The notes under the pieces are model-generated. The model was not told where the DNA came from and did no database searches. It worked only from the letters and a program-made list of their open reading frames with translations. Positions 15,621 through 24,636 of a DNA stretch of 37,849 bases are shown here, one piece after another. Numbering within the stretch: the first letter of the stretch is position 1; each line of letters opens with the position of its first letter. The stretch lies in assembly GCA_900555735.1 (NCBI GenBank), contig USMI01000005.1, positions 1-37,849 of the forward strand, written 5' to 3'. The DNA is from an uncultured Eubacteriales bacterium. Its GTDB lineage: Bacteria > Bacillota > Clostridia > Oscillospirales > Oscillospiraceae. The position numbers and the translations under genes were made by a program.

Positions 15621-16931
15621 TTATGCGATCCGGCTGCCCATGATGAGACCCGGCAGCCATGTGGACAGCTCAGGAACAAACGCGGTCAGCAGCAGAGTGG
15701 GCAAATAAGCGAACAGGAGGATAATCAGGACAGGCTTCATGACCTTGAAGGCGTTGACCTTGGCCATGCCGGAAGCCATGTAAAGGAAGGGCGCCGTGGG
15801 AGGCGTGACATTGCCCATACCGATGTTGACCACCAGAATAGCACACATCTGATAGGGATTGATGCCCAGCGCGGTGCCAATGGGGATCAGCAGTGGTGCG
15901 CACAGCATGGTGGCGCAGGTATCATCCATGATCATGCCAATGAAGATCAGGAACACATTGATCATCAGCAGAATAACGTACTTGTTGCTGGATACGGAGG
16001 TCAGGCCGGCCAGCACCTTGGTGGGCAGATTTTCCATAGTAAGGATCTGGCCCAGCGCCATGGTCATCACGCACATGACCATCACCACGCCAGTGGTGCG
16101 GGCGCCATCGATGAACACGTCCTTCAGGCCGCGGGCCGTTACGCCCTTATAGATCCACAGGGCCACGGGGATCGCGTAGATGGCGGAAACGGCAGCCGCC
16201 TCGGTGGTGGTCATGATGCCGCCGTAGATACCACCCAGCACGATCACTGGCATCAGCAGCGCAGGGATCGCCTTGACAGTACGGGGACCGGCTACTTCCC
16301 GCAGCGTCACGCCCTGCTCAAGGCCGTTTCCAACATCAATATCCTTGTTGCGCAGCATAAAATAGCTGACAACGCTGATAAGGGTCGTCAGAATAATGCC
16401 GGGGATCAGGGTGGACAGGAAGCATGCCGTGACCGACAGGTTTGCACCCCATGCTACCACGATACACAGTGAACTGGGCGGGATCAGCATACCCAGCGGC
16501 GCGGAGCAGCAGGCCACAGCCGCGGCGATCTCCATGGGGTAGCGCTTGTCGCGCATCTTTGGCATCATGATGGAGCCGATGCAGGACAGCGTGGCCATAC
16601 CGGAGCCGCAAATGGCACCGAATACCGCGCAAGCCACAGATGTGATGACCGCCAGACTGCCCTTGATCTTGCCGACAAACAGCTCGATAAAACCGACCAG
16701 CGCATCACCGATCTTGCCATGCTCCATGATCTTGCCGGCAATGATGAACAGCGGGATGGACAGCAGTACCACGGAGGACAGCTTGCCGTAAATGGTAGGC
16801 AGCATGCCGGTGGCGGTGTAGCCCAGTGTCACGGCGGAATACAGCAAAGCGGTTCCGAAGCAGTACATGACCGGAACGCCGATGATCAGCAATACGACCA
16901 GAATAATAAATGCAATACCAATATGCAGCAT
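15621..16931 (-). CDS. TRAP transporter large permease (DctM type), module 1
   Basis: A 436-residue inner-membrane protein with about 12 hydrophobic segments. IPLFIIAGKIMEHGKIGDALV, the ISGSGMATLS-like stretch (AICGSGMATLSCIGSIM), PPSSLCIVV and PPTAPFLYMASG are family signatures; the PPS/PPT turns sit at the substrate and sodium site. It forms the transport channel with the small subunit that ends one base into its start codon (TGATG), with GGAGG upstream. It takes up the ligand delivered by the binding protein at 17591 using the sodium gradient. Confidence 0.94.
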   Translation of the reverse strand: MLHIGIAFIILVVLLIIGVPVMYCFGTALLYSAVTLGYTATGMLPTIYGKLSSVVLLSIPLFIIAGKIMEHGKIGDALVGFIELFVGKIKGSLAVITSVACAVFGAICGSGMATLSCIGSIMMPKMRDKRYPMEIAAAVACCSAPLGMLIPPSSLCIVVAWGANLSVTACFLSTLIPGIILTTLISVVSYFMLRNKDIDVGNGLEQGVTLREVAGPRTVKAIPALLMPVIVLGGIYGGIMTTTEAAAVSAIYAIPVALWIYKGVTARGLKDVFIDGARTTGVVMVMCVMTMALGQILTMENLPTKVLAGLTSVSSNKYVILLMINVFLIFIGMIMDDTCATMLCAPLLIPIGTALGINPYQMCAILVVNIGMGNVTPPTAPFLYMASGMAKVNAFKVMKPVLIILLFAYLPTLLLTAFVPELSTWLPGLIMGSRIA

Positions 16932-17485
16932 CAGTCATTTCCTCCTTCCGTGGCCGCGGGTTCTTCTCCGTGTGCGTCAGCCAGATCGCATACGGAGAGA
17001 ATCAGGTGATAGATGTTATACAGTACCGGCAGCGTATAGCCCAGCACCAGCGCAAAGCGGGAGCACATCATGGGCAGCTTCAGCACCAGTGTTTTGCCGC
17101 CCACGACTTGGCAGAACCGGAAATACTGCCAGGCCCAGACCGCCAGCGCGATAGATACAGCAAGGGAAATGAGCTTTACAACAACATTCACAATGTGGAT
17201 GGTAGTTTCCTTTTTTACAAAAACAGAAAGCACATCGGCCTTGATATGGTCATCACGGTAGTTTCCGCCTTCCACACCGCCGATAAAGTACAGCCATAAG
17301 GCAAAGATAACAAGCAGCTCCTCGCTGCTGGTGAAGTTTACGCCCAATACGCGGCGGCAAATAACACCGACAAAAATGGTCAAAAGGACTGCGATGCTGC
17401 AAAGCACCATCACGGTACGCTCCGCACCCAGCAACCACTTCCACAGGAAGAAATTTTCCACCTTATTTTCAATTTTCTTTCTCAT
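16931..17485 (-). CDS. TRAP transporter small permease (DctQ type), module 1
   Basis: A 184-residue protein with four membrane segments: ~25-47, ~57-75, ~100-120 and ~140-165. The family motif SSEELLVIFALWLYFIGG is at ~53-70. It supports the large permease. AAGGAG precedes the ATG. It follows the binding-protein gene after a 105-base gap that holds a strong hairpin. Confidence 0.9.
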   Translation of the reverse strand: MRKKIENKVENFFLWKWLLGAERTVMVLCSIAVLLTIFVGVICRRVLGVNFTSSEELLVIFALWLYFIGGVEGGNYRDDHIKADVLSVFVKKETTIHIVNVVVKLISLAVSIALAVWAWQYFRFCQVVGGKTLVLKLPMMCSRFALVLGYTLPVLYNIYHLILSVCDLADAHGEEPAATEGGND

Positions 17486-17501
17486 GTGTGTCTCCTTATG
17501 A

Positions 17502-17539
17502 GGGGCGGAGGCCGCCGCCGTGCGGCAGCCTCCCGCTCC
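17502..17539 (-). repeat. Intercistronic hairpin after the module 1 TRAP binding protein gene
   Basis: GGGGCGGAGGC (17502-17512) pairs with GCCTCCCGCTCC (17528-17539) with one bulge. No clear T run on the minus strand. It sits between the binding protein and permease genes, as in the peptide ABC operon. Confidence 0.6.
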
Positions 17540-17590
17540 GTTTCTACGTAAGGTGTTTCAGTGCGCGGTCACCCGCAGCAGAGAAGCGTG

Positions 17591-18649
17591 TTAGGAAAGA
17601 GAGACGTTATAGGTCTGGCACAGATTGTCGATGATATCCTGCCCCAGAGTGTTGGCCATCTGAGGCCACACCTCGGCGCGGATACGGTCACGCAGGGCAG
17701 CCAGCTCGTCGGCGGTGGGCTGGATCACAGTGATGCCGTAAGCCGTCATATCCTCCACAGCCTTGGCCTCCTGCTCGGCGCGCTCCTCGTTGACACGGGT
17801 CTGCATCTGGGCAAACACATCCACGATAATGGTCTGGTACTCCTCAGGCAGGCTGTCAAACAGCTTGGCGTTCATCATCACAGGGATGCACTCGTTGATG
17901 ACGTTGCAGTCCACGAAGTACTTGATGGCATCGCGGAAGGAGTCGTAGTTCACCAGGCCGGAACCGCCCAGCCAGCCCTCGCACAGGCCGTTCTGCAGGG
18001 CACTGTACAGGTCGGAGTAGGGGATCACGGTGGTGTTGAAGCCCATTGCCTTCATCGTCAGGTTATAGGAATCAGCAGCAGGGCAGCGCATCAGCTGAGA
18101 CTTGGTGGCGGTACCGGTCAGGTCGGCAAAGCTTTCGGAATCCACGCTCTTCATGCCCAAACCCATGAAGCCCGCATTGAAAAAGCCCAGCAGCTTGACA
18201 CCGCCGCCGGAGGTCACTTCGTCAAACAGCTTCCACATATAGGAATCCTTGGACAGATAGTTGGACTCAAACTCGTCAAAGGTAGAGGCCAGGAAAGGCA
18301 TGTTGATCACGTCAACACGGGGATCATACTGCGGAGAAATTGGATTGGCGCACATCTGGATATCACCGGTCATGACCTGGCCGTAAACCACGGTATAGTC
18401 ACCCAAAGCCATGTTGGGATAGACCGTGATCTTGATATGGCCGTTGGTCTGCTCTTCAATCATCTGGGCGGCATCCTTCAGGGCCTTGGTCTGATGGTTA
18501 TCCTCGGAATACTCGCAGCTCAGGGACCACTCGTAATAGGCGTCGGTGTCGCCGCCTTCGTTGGTGTTGGCGTTATTACTGTCACCACCGCAGGCAACCA
18601 ACGAAAGCGCCATCATCAGGGCAAGGATCAGGGCAAGTGCTCTTTTCAT
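17591..18649 (-). CDS. TRAP transporter binding lipoprotein (DctP type), module 1
   Basis: A 352-residue extracellular lipoprotein. Signal peptide KRALALILALMMALSLVAC with lipid-anchored Cys20. The mature part is a DctP-family binding protein: ITVYPNMALGDYTVVYGQVMTG is the helix region, and QLMRCPAAD carries the conserved Arg that usually grips the ligand carboxylate. VIPYSDLYSALQNGLCEGW follows. After this Trp the usual ENP-type motif is replaced by LGGSG, a change shared with the paralogue at 31415. GAAGAGGAG precedes the ATG. Ligand unknown; a carboxylated, hydroxylated small molecule is the best inference. Confidence 0.92.
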   Translation of the reverse strand: MKRALALILALMMALSLVACGGDSNNANTNEGGDTDAYYEWSLSCEYSEDNHQTKALKDAAQMIEEQTNGHIKITVYPNMALGDYTVVYGQVMTGDIQMCANPISPQYDPRVDVINMPFLASTFDEFESNYLSKDSYMWKLFDEVTSGGGVKLLGFFNAGFMGLGMKSVDSESFADLTGTATKSQLMRCPAADSYNLTMKAMGFNTTVIPYSDLYSALQNGLCEGWLGGSGLVNYDSFRDAIKYFVDCNVINECIPVMMNAKLFDSLPEEYQTIIVDVFAQMQTRVNEERAEQEAKAVEDMTAYGITVIQPTADELAALRDRIRAEVWPQMANTLGQDIIDNLCQTYNVSLS

Positions 18650-18712
18650 GGTTATAATCTCCTCTTCGTTTTTTTGTTTTTCTATCTTCTCAGCATAGCT
18701 GTAAAATAGACG

Positions 18713-20146
18713 TCATTCGTGTTCCAGCATATAGGAGCTTCCGCCGCGTTTGCGGATCTCTTCCGGCGCTACACCCAGCTCGCGGGCCAAAATCTCGATG
18801 ACCAGCGGAGAGCAAAATCCGCCCTGGCAGCGTCCCATACCGGCGCGCACGCGACGCTTGACAGCGTCGATACTGCGGGCGCCCACGGGTCGGCGAATGG
18901 CCTGGACGATCTCGCTTTCGGTGATCTGCTCACAGCGGCAGACCACATGACCGTACAATGGGTCGGCAGAGATCAGCCGGTCTTTTTCCGCATCAGATTT
19001 GTTGGCAAAGGACACGATACCGCGCCGTGTGCCGATAAAGCCCTCCCGGCGCTCCAGCGGCAGACCCGCATCATGCATCTGCATGATGGTGTATTTGGCA
19101 ATACCTAAGCTGCTGGTCAGACCGGTAGAGCGGATACCGGAGATCCCTACATAACCGGGAACTTTTTCGGAAACAAGGATTTCATATCCGTCGGGGTCTC
19201 TTGCCGGGCGAATGCCTACAAACTGGGTAATGGTATCCTCAAAGTGCAGATCGGGCACCAGCAGGCGGGCCTGCTCCTTCACCGAGCCAAGACCTGCTGC
19301 GGTAGTTTTATGATCCTGCTTGTCCTGCAAGTCCTCTGCATTGGGTCCCACCAGAATATTGCCATCCACCGTGGGGATCACCAGCGTGCCGTGACCGCCG
19401 CCGGCCGGGATGGATCGAACAATGTGGCTGACTTTTACCGGAGTATCATGACCCAGCACGAAGAACTCGCCTTTGCGGGGATGTACGCTGAAATCGCACA
19501 GGCCCACCATTCGGGCAATGTCGTCACAATGAAGCCCGGCCGCATTGATGACCCATTTGGCTTGAACGTCGCCCATTGCCGTCACCACACGCTGGATCCC
19601 CTTGTCGGAGGCTTCAATGTCCAGCACCGGGCAGTCCAGCAAAAATTCCACGCCATTTTCGGCAGCATTCTCCGCTTGTGCAACCACGAACAGGAACTGA
19701 TTGATCTGTCCGTCACGCGGCACATAAATACCGCCCAGCAATTCAGGATTCAGGTGCGGTTCCATGTCCAGAAGCTCCTGACGGGTCAGTACCTCAGCGT
19801 CATATACACCGTTGGCATAGGCCTTTGCCATCCACGCGGCGATACCGGCCTGCTGCTGGGTGGTGATGGCAATGGTCAGGCTGCCGCAGCGATTGATGGG
19901 CACATCCAGATCCTCGCATAGCTGATAGACCATCGGGTGGGAAACCGCACGCAGCATATGCTCCAACGAACCGGTGGGCATGGTGGCCTGCGTCGCCACA
20001 CAGCTGCTGCAGGACTTGGAGGCGTCGCCGCCCACATCATCGTTCTTGTCACAGATCATGACCCGCAGACGATACTTGCTCAGCTCACGGGCCAGCGCCA
20101 CGCCTACGGCACCTGCGCCAATAATCAATACATCTGTCTGGTACAT
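18713..20146 (-). CDS. GlpA-like FAD-dependent dehydrogenase with C-terminal [2Fe-2S] domain
   Basis: A 477-residue flavoenzyme. The FAD-binding DAO fold starts at DVLIIGAGAVGVALARELS (~5-23). The conserved VINAAGLHCDDIA and the C-terminal GYVGISGIRSTGLTSSLGIA complete it. Residues ~390-455 form a BFD-like [2Fe-2S] domain with the pattern CRCE...CQGGFC, as in anaerobic GlpA and bacterial opine/hydroxyproline oxidases. It likely oxidises a phosphorylated polyol or an amino/imino acid and passes electrons to the neighbouring FAD protein (20514) and DUF1667 protein (20149). AAGGAGGGG precedes the ATG; it starts two bases after the DUF1667 stop. Confidence 0.88.
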   Translation of the reverse strand: MYQTDVLIIGAGAVGVALARELSKYRLRVMICDKNDDVGGDASKSCSSCVATQATMPTGSLEHMLRAVSHPMVYQLCEDLDVPINRCGSLTIAITTQQQAGIAAWMAKAYANGVYDAEVLTRQELLDMEPHLNPELLGGIYVPRDGQINQFLFVVAQAENAAENGVEFLLDCPVLDIEASDKGIQRVVTAMGDVQAKWVINAAGLHCDDIARMVGLCDFSVHPRKGEFFVLGHDTPVKVSHIVRSIPAGGGHGTLVIPTVDGNILVGPNAEDLQDKQDHKTTAAGLGSVKEQARLLVPDLHFEDTITQFVGIRPARDPDGYEILVSEKVPGYVGISGIRSTGLTSSLGIAKYTIMQMHDAGLPLERREGFIGTRRGIVSFANKSDAEKDRLISADPLYGHVVCRCEQITESEIVQAIRRPVGARSIDAVKRRVRAGMGRCQGGFCSPLVIEILARELGVAPEEIRKRGGSSYMLEHE

Positions 20147-20148
20147 TT

Positions 20149-20517
20149 CTATTTCCCCTCCTTCTCCAGCGTCATGCAGGTGATCAGATCCGCGCCGGTC
20201 CCCAGAAAATCAGCAGCCAGCACCGTGTGGCACTTCACCGGCGCTGTCAGTGTGATCTGGCGCAGCGCCGCCATACACTCCACCAGCTTTTCACGGGGAA
20301 CGGGTTTATCGGTGCGTACCGGCATCATAGCGCGGGAAGCGCCGCAGATCGGTACGGAGGAGGTAAAGGTCCGCTGCGGCGCAAAGCATTCCGCAACGGC
20401 ATATTCCGCGCCACGGGGACAGCTGTTGCCGCTGACGACGGCATCCTCACGGCAGGTATATTCCACTTGCACCCGGCAGCCGTTGGGGCACACGGTGCAG
20501 ATAACGGTTTTTTTCAT
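20149..20517 (-). CDS. DUF1667 protein, Cys-rich partner of the dehydrogenase
   Basis: A 122-residue protein with ICTVCPNGC at 6-14 (Cys7, 10, 14) and GNSCPRGAEYA with Cys33, the DUF1667 pattern. The four Cys probably hold a metal or iron-sulfur centre. DUF1667 genes are regularly found with glpA-like and NAD-oxidoreductase genes in Clostridia and Thermotogae, where the set is thought to form an anaerobic glycerol-3-phosphate dehydrogenase complex. Its start overlaps the stop of the FAD oxidoreductase by four bases (ATGA). Confidence 0.86.
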   Translation of the reverse strand: MKKTVICTVCPNGCRVQVEYTCREDAVVSGNSCPRGAEYAVAECFAPQRTFTSSVPICGASRAMMPVRTDKPVPREKLVECMAALRQITLTAPVKCHTVLAADFLGTGADLITCMTLEKEGK

Positions 20518-21770
20518 GCCAGCACCTCCTCATGCTTCGCGGTCACGGTGACGGAGCCCGACAGTGCGGCAGCGTCAATGGTCAGCTGCTCCATGGTGCC
20601 CGGGCTGGTCTGTAGCAGCTTTCTGGTGGCCAGTACCGTACCGTCAGCGGAAACAGCGGACAGCGTAGTCCCCCGTCCGGGCACGATAGTACGGAACGAC
20701 AGTACGACCGGTTCATCATTTCCGGGCAGGATGCGCTGGGGGCAGACATAGCGGATGCCTTCGCCCGGCACCGTATCCACCGGCGCGGTCTGGGGCAGTG
20801 TTCCGGCGGCATAGCGCGCCGCGCAGGCACCGGCCCGCTCGCCCTCGTGGCTGACATGATCCACCAGATCATTTACATGGAGCACATTGCCGCAGGCAAA
20901 AATATACGGAACATCGGTCTGCATGTACTGATTCACATAAGCGCCGCGGCTCACACCGGAAAGCGTCACTCCTGCGGTACGGCTCAATTCATTTTCGGGG
21001 ATCAGGCCCACGCTCAGAAGCAGCGTATCACACGGGACAACCTGACTTTCCGACAGGATGGGCCGTTTGTTTTCGTCCACCGGTGCGATAGTAACGCTCT
21101 CCACGCGGTCAGTACCGGAAATGTCCACCACAGTGTGGCTGAGCAGCAGAGGAATGTTAAAATCGTCCAGACACTGCACCTTATTACGGGCCAGGCCTGC
21201 CAGAAACGGCATCAGCTCTACTACAGCCTTGACATGGGCACCTTCCAGCGTCAAGCGGCGGGCCATGATCATGCCGATGTCTCCACTGCCCAGAATGACC
21301 ACTTCACGACCGATCTTGCGGCCGTAAATATTGATAAGCTTCTGCGCCGTACCAGCGGTATAGATACCAGCCACACGACTGCCGGGGATCACCAGATTGG
21401 CGCGGGTCTTTTCGCGGCATCCCATGGCCAGCACCAATGCGTCAAAACTGATGTGCAGCAGGCCTTCCTGACTGGCACATACCAGCGTTTTTTCCCGGAT
21501 CTCCAACGCCGTTGTGCGAAACAGCCAGCCGATACCTTTGTCCTTTGCTTTTTCCTGAAACAGCTCCGCATACTCCGGGCCCGTCAGCTCTTTTCCGAAA
21601 TACTTCAGGCCGAAGCCCGCGTGAATGCATTGCTGCAGGATCCCTCCGCTGCGCACATCACGCTCCACGATCAGCACGCGCTTGGCGCCGGCCTCACGGG
21701 CGGCTGCCGCTGCCGCTAAACCACCGGGGCCGGAACCGACCACGACCACGGGGTAATACAATTCCTTCAT
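20514..21770 (-). CDS. FAD/NAD(P)-binding oxidoreductase, second flavin subunit
   Basis: A 418-residue pyridine nucleotide-disulfide-type flavoprotein. The FAD site is VVVVGSGPGGLAAAAAAREAG (~8-28) and the NAD(P) site EVVILGSGDIGMIMARRL. IFACGNVLHVNDLVDHVSHEG is the second FAD motif. It lacks a redox-active CxxxxC disulfide. It resembles the NAD-linked subunit found beside GlpA and DUF1667 proteins, and the alpha subunits of opine oxidases. It probably moves electrons from the GlpA-like subunit to a nicotinamide or quinone acceptor. The start at 21770 is chosen because AAAGGAGGT lies before it; a longer frame to 21899 would run into the kinase gene. Confidence 0.87.
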   Translation of the reverse strand: MKELYYPVVVVGSGPGGLAAAAAAREAGAKRVLIVERDVRSGGILQQCIHAGFGLKYFGKELTGPEYAELFQEKAKDKGIGWLFRTTALEIREKTLVCASQEGLLHISFDALVLAMGCREKTRANLVIPGSRVAGIYTAGTAQKLINIYGRKIGREVVILGSGDIGMIMARRLTLEGAHVKAVVELMPFLAGLARNKVQCLDDFNIPLLLSHTVVDISGTDRVESVTIAPVDENKRPILSESQVVPCDTLLLSVGLIPENELSRTAGVTLSGVSRGAYVNQYMQTDVPYIFACGNVLHVNDLVDHVSHEGERAGACAARYAAGTLPQTAPVDTVPGEGIRYVCPQRILPGNDEPVVLSFRTIVPGRGTTLSAVSADGTVLATRKLLQTSPGTMEQLTIDAAALSGSVTVTAKHEEVLA

Positions 21771-21798
21771 ATGTATCTTTACCTCCTTTGGTAAGCAG

Positions 21799-23298
21799 TT
21801 ACTCTTTCCGCGCCCAATGTCCGCTGCGCTGCGCAGCGTCCAGCCAACGGGCCATCCGCGCCTCGCGTTCATCTGCGGACATCCGCGGTTCATAGACACA
21901 TTTCAGCTTGACGTATTTCCGCACACTTTCGATGGACGGCAATACACCTAATGTCACACCGGCCAGGCAAGCCGCGCCGAAAGCAGCCGTCTCTTTCTCT
22001 TCTGGAACTTCCACGGGGATGCCCAGCATATCGGATTGCAGCTGCATGACAAACCGGTTCTCCACAATGCCGCCATCCGCCCGCATCACGGAGCTCTCAT
22101 GCCCCAGCTCGGCACGCATGGCACGGTAGCAGTTGGCCACCTGATATGCCAGAGATTCCAGCACTGCCCGTACCAGATGTGCACGGGTCACACCGGCGGT
22201 CAGTCCAATAAACAGGCCGCGTGCATACTGATCCCAGAAGGGTGTCGCCAGTCCGGCAAAAGCCGGCACAAAGAAAACATCATTGGTATCCGGCACAGAC
22301 AGCGCGATCTCCTCGGAGGCTTTTGCGTCAGGGATGATCCCAATACCATTTTTCAGCCATTCCACGGCAGCACCCGCCACATAGCAGGCTCTCCGCAGGC
22401 GATAGGACGGCTTGCCGCCGATCCGCCACATGCAGTCAGAGAACATTCCCTTGTCCGAGACGATCACCTTGTCTCCGGTCTGCAGGCTCATAAAGCTGCC
22501 GGTACCGTAGGAGGTTTTCAGGATGCCTTCGCCGGCACAGCCACCACCGACAATGCTGGCTGGAGAATCCGCCGCAGAACCCGCCAGCGGAATACTGACG
22601 CCAAGAAAGCACTCAGGATCCGTATAGCCGTACAGCTCCGTGCTGTCGCAGATCTCCGGAAGGTATTCCACCGGAAGGCCAAGCAGCGATACCAGCATGG
22701 GGTCCCACTGAGTCTTGCGCAGGTCCATCAGCATCATGCAGCCGGCGCTACCTGGGTCGGTTTTATAGCAAGCGCCATTGCTCATCTTCCAGAAAAGCCA
22801 TGTGTTCAACGTTCCGATGCACAGTTCACCGCGTTCCGCCCGTTCCCGTGCGCCTTCCACATGATCCAAGATCCAACTGATCTTGGTGCTGCTGTAATAG
22901 GCATCCGGCTGTAAGCCGGAGATCGCTTGAATTTCATTGCCCAGCTGTGCCTTCAGCCGATCCGCCATATCCGCAGTGCGCCTGTCCTGCCACACAATGG
23001 CGTTATAGATGGGCACGCCGGTATCCTTGTCCCAGATCACACAGGTCTCGCCCTGATGATCCAGCCCCAGCGCCAGCAGATCTTTCGGCGATGCGCCGGG
23101 CACTTTGTTCAACACATCAGATACCACAGCCAGACAGTTTTCGTAAATCTCCAAAGGGTCATGCTCCACCCAGCCGGGATTGGGGTAATATTGCTTATGG
23201 GGCCGGGATGCCTTGGCTACCACGCGCCACCGTTCATCCACCAAAACAGCGGTGGTCAGTGTCGTCCCCTGATCGATTCCTACATAATATCCGGACAT
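21799..23298 (-). CDS. FGGY-family kinase, glycerol kinase-like, module 1
   Basis: A 499-residue sugar/polyol kinase with two actin-like FGGY domains. The phosphate-1 loop is YYVGIDQGTTLTTAVL (4-19), PGWVEHDP and AIVWQDRRT are GlpK-like, YGTGSFM is in the second domain, and RADGGIVENRFVMQLQSDMLG is the adenosine-side motif. Of the E. coli GlpK glycerol contacts, Glu84, Trp103, a Tyr at 134 and the catalytic Asp at 244 are present, but Arg83 is Gly (HQGET). The Asp neighbourhood is ADSPAS instead of GDQQAA. It is therefore probably not a plain glycerol kinase. First gene of the operon that runs to 14553; GGGAGG precedes the ATG. Confidence 0.9.
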   Translation of the reverse strand: MSGYYVGIDQGTTLTTAVLVDERWRVVAKASRPHKQYYPNPGWVEHDPLEIYENCLAVVSDVLNKVPGASPKDLLALGLDHQGETCVIWDKDTGVPIYNAIVWQDRRTADMADRLKAQLGNEIQAISGLQPDAYYSSTKISWILDHVEGARERAERGELCIGTLNTWLFWKMSNGACYKTDPGSAGCMMLMDLRKTQWDPMLVSLLGLPVEYLPEICDSTELYGYTDPECFLGVSIPLAGSAADSPASIVGGGCAGEGILKTSYGTGSFMSLQTGDKVIVSDKGMFSDCMWRIGGKPSYRLRRACYVAGAAVEWLKNGIGIIPDAKASEEIALSVPDTNDVFFVPAFAGLATPFWDQYARGLFIGLTAGVTRAHLVRAVLESLAYQVANCYRAMRAELGHESSVMRADGGIVENRFVMQLQSDMLGIPVEVPEEKETAAFGAACLAGVTLGVLPSIESVRKYVKLKCVYEPRMSADEREARMARWLDAAQRSGHWARKE

Positions 23299-23350
23299 AT
23301 GTCGCCTACCTCCCGTCAGATCTCCTGCAAAAGGGTTCTACGTTAAAAAC

Positions 23351-23379
23351 ATCATAGCAACTTGTAAGCTTGTTGTCAA
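23351..23379 (-). promoter_or_regulatory. Promoter of the first TRAP/kinase operon with overlapping operator-like repeats
   Basis: TTGACA (23379-23374), 17-base spacer and TATGAT (23356-23351) on the minus strand, about 50 bases before the kinase ATG. The palindrome CAATATATTG (23377-23386) overlaps the -35. CAATATTG and TTGCAATA-like half-sites recur up to 23420. These are candidate sites for the divergent DeoR protein. Confidence 0.82.
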
Positions 23380-23501
23380 TATATTGCAAGTATTTATGTG
23401 CAATGTTATCAATATTGTTTGAATGTTTTGTGCAAAAAAGAAATACTTTGTCACAATATTATCATTCCTTTTGCAGATTTTCATGTTTTTTCTATTTGCT
23501 G

Positions 23502-23531
23502 TTGCTTTTTCACCCAATTTGTGGATATAAT
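23502..23531 (+). promoter_or_regulatory. Promoter of the DeoR regulator at 23585
   Basis: TTGCTT (23502-23507), 18-base spacer and TATAAT (23526-23531), 53 bases before the ATG. The 286-base gap 23299-23584 holds only this and the divergent promoter. Confidence 0.6.
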
Positions 23532-23584
23532 AACAGCACCAAGTAAATCTTATCATTATTTTAAGTAAGTATAAGGGAATTAGC

Positions 23585-24367
23585 ATGAGAAGTTTCAGGC
23601 AGAAAGAGATTATTGATATTCTGGAGCGGGAAAGAGTCATCAACACTGCGGCAACCGCTCAACAGTTCGGTGTATCTATCGAGACGATTCGCCGGGATCT
23701 GGATCAGTTGGAAAAACAAGGTATCCTGCGAAAAACCTATGGCGGTGCGGAGCTATGCTCCAAGACGCCGGTATTGCCCGCGCCGCTGGAAAGCCGCCGC
23801 GCGGCGGAGCACAGCGCAAAGGTCGCCCTCGCTTTGCGGGCAGCCGAGTATGTGCCGGATAATTGCACGGTTACGCTTGATGCTGGCAGTACAGTACAGG
23901 AACTCTGCCGCTATTTGCGGGAGAAAAGCGGCCTGATCGTTATTACCGTGGATATCCACAGCGCAGCGGAACTGTTGTATCAGGGAAGCGGCCAAAACAA
24001 GGTGTATATGATCGGCGGTTTTTTAACGCCAGATGGTACGGCCTCCGGTACATATGCGAAGGAATTTTTGAATAGTATTTCCGGCGTCGATATATTCCTG
24101 ACCTCCACCGACGGCGCAAGCCCGGAAGAGGGCTTAAGCACAGACGAGACGTATATCAACGAATTGAAACGGCGATATATCAAAAAGGCGAAAAAGCGCA
24201 TTGCCATGGTGGATCACAGCAAATTCATGCGTAAGGGTTTTTACCGCATGTGCGATTTTTCCGATATTGATGTGGTGATAACGGACTCTCAGACACCTCC
24301 GAAAATCATCGAAAAGCTGCGTCGCATGGGAACTGTCGTGGACGTTGTGTCCGTTCCCGGCACATAA
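23585..24367 (+). CDS. DeoR family transcriptional regulator of module 1
   Basis: A 260-residue regulator. The helix-turn-helix is at ~5-58 (EIIDILERERVINTAATAQQFG...SIETIRRDLDQLEKQGILRKTYGGA). The sensor domain follows with CTVTLDAGSTVQELCRYL (phosphate-binding loop region) and MVDHSKF near the end. It is divergent from the kinase operon across a shared control region, so it most likely represses that operon and responds to a phosphorylated product of the kinase. The ribosome site is weak (AAGGGAATTAGC). Confidence 0.92.
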   Translation: MRSFRQKEIIDILERERVINTAATAQQFGVSIETIRRDLDQLEKQGILRKTYGGAELCSKTPVLPAPLESRRAAEHSAKVALALRAAEYVPDNCTVTLDAGSTVQELCRYLREKSGLIVITVDIHSAAELLYQGSGQNKVYMIGGFLTPDGTASGTYAKEFLNSISGVDIFLTSTDGASPEEGLSTDETYINELKRRYIKKAKKRIAMVDHSKFMRKGFYRMCDFSDIDVVITDSQTPPKIIEKLRRMGTVVDVVSVPGT

Positions 24368-24394
24368 GTCTTGTCGGGTTAAAAGCACAAAACA

Positions 24395-24441
24395 GGACTG
24401 CCTCGCATGGTTCTGGAAAATCATGCAGGGTAGTTCTTTTT
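24395..24441 (+). terminator. Terminator of the DeoR gene at 23585
   Basis: A 15-position stem (24395-24409 with 24422-24436) with 14 pairs including G-T pairs and one mismatch, then five T. Confidence 0.78.
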
Positions 24442-24475
24442 GTGGCAGCAAATGAGAAAAAACAATCATACAAAG

Positions 24476-24514
24476 TCAAGACCTCCGGCATTCGCCGTAA
24501 TCTCATCAAGATAA
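24476..24514. repeat. Left terminal inverted repeat of the insertion sequence
   Basis: TCAAGACCTCCGGC followed by a diverged middle and TAATCTCAT-AAGATAA, matching the complement of 25989-26025 with a two-base length difference. Confidence 0.8.
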
Positions 24515-24526
24515 TCCGTCAAAAGG

Positions 24527-24559
24527 ACCCGTCTCTGCGCGAGAAAGCCAGAGACGGGT
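24527..24559 (-). terminator. Terminator hairpin downstream of the transposase
   Basis: An 11-bp perfect stem ACCCGTCTCTG/CAGAGACGGGT followed by CCTTTTG on the minus strand. Confidence 0.65.
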
Positions 24560-24636
24560 TCACCAACACATAGGCCCGAAAACGAGCATGGCAAAAGCGC
24601 GGAGTCTCCTCCGCGAAAAGCAAATGAAAAGCTGTA

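Noticed and set aside
21799..23298. Straight annotation as glycerol kinase glpK
   Set aside because: The Arg83 equivalent is Gly and the region around the catalytic Asp differs, so the substrate is left open.
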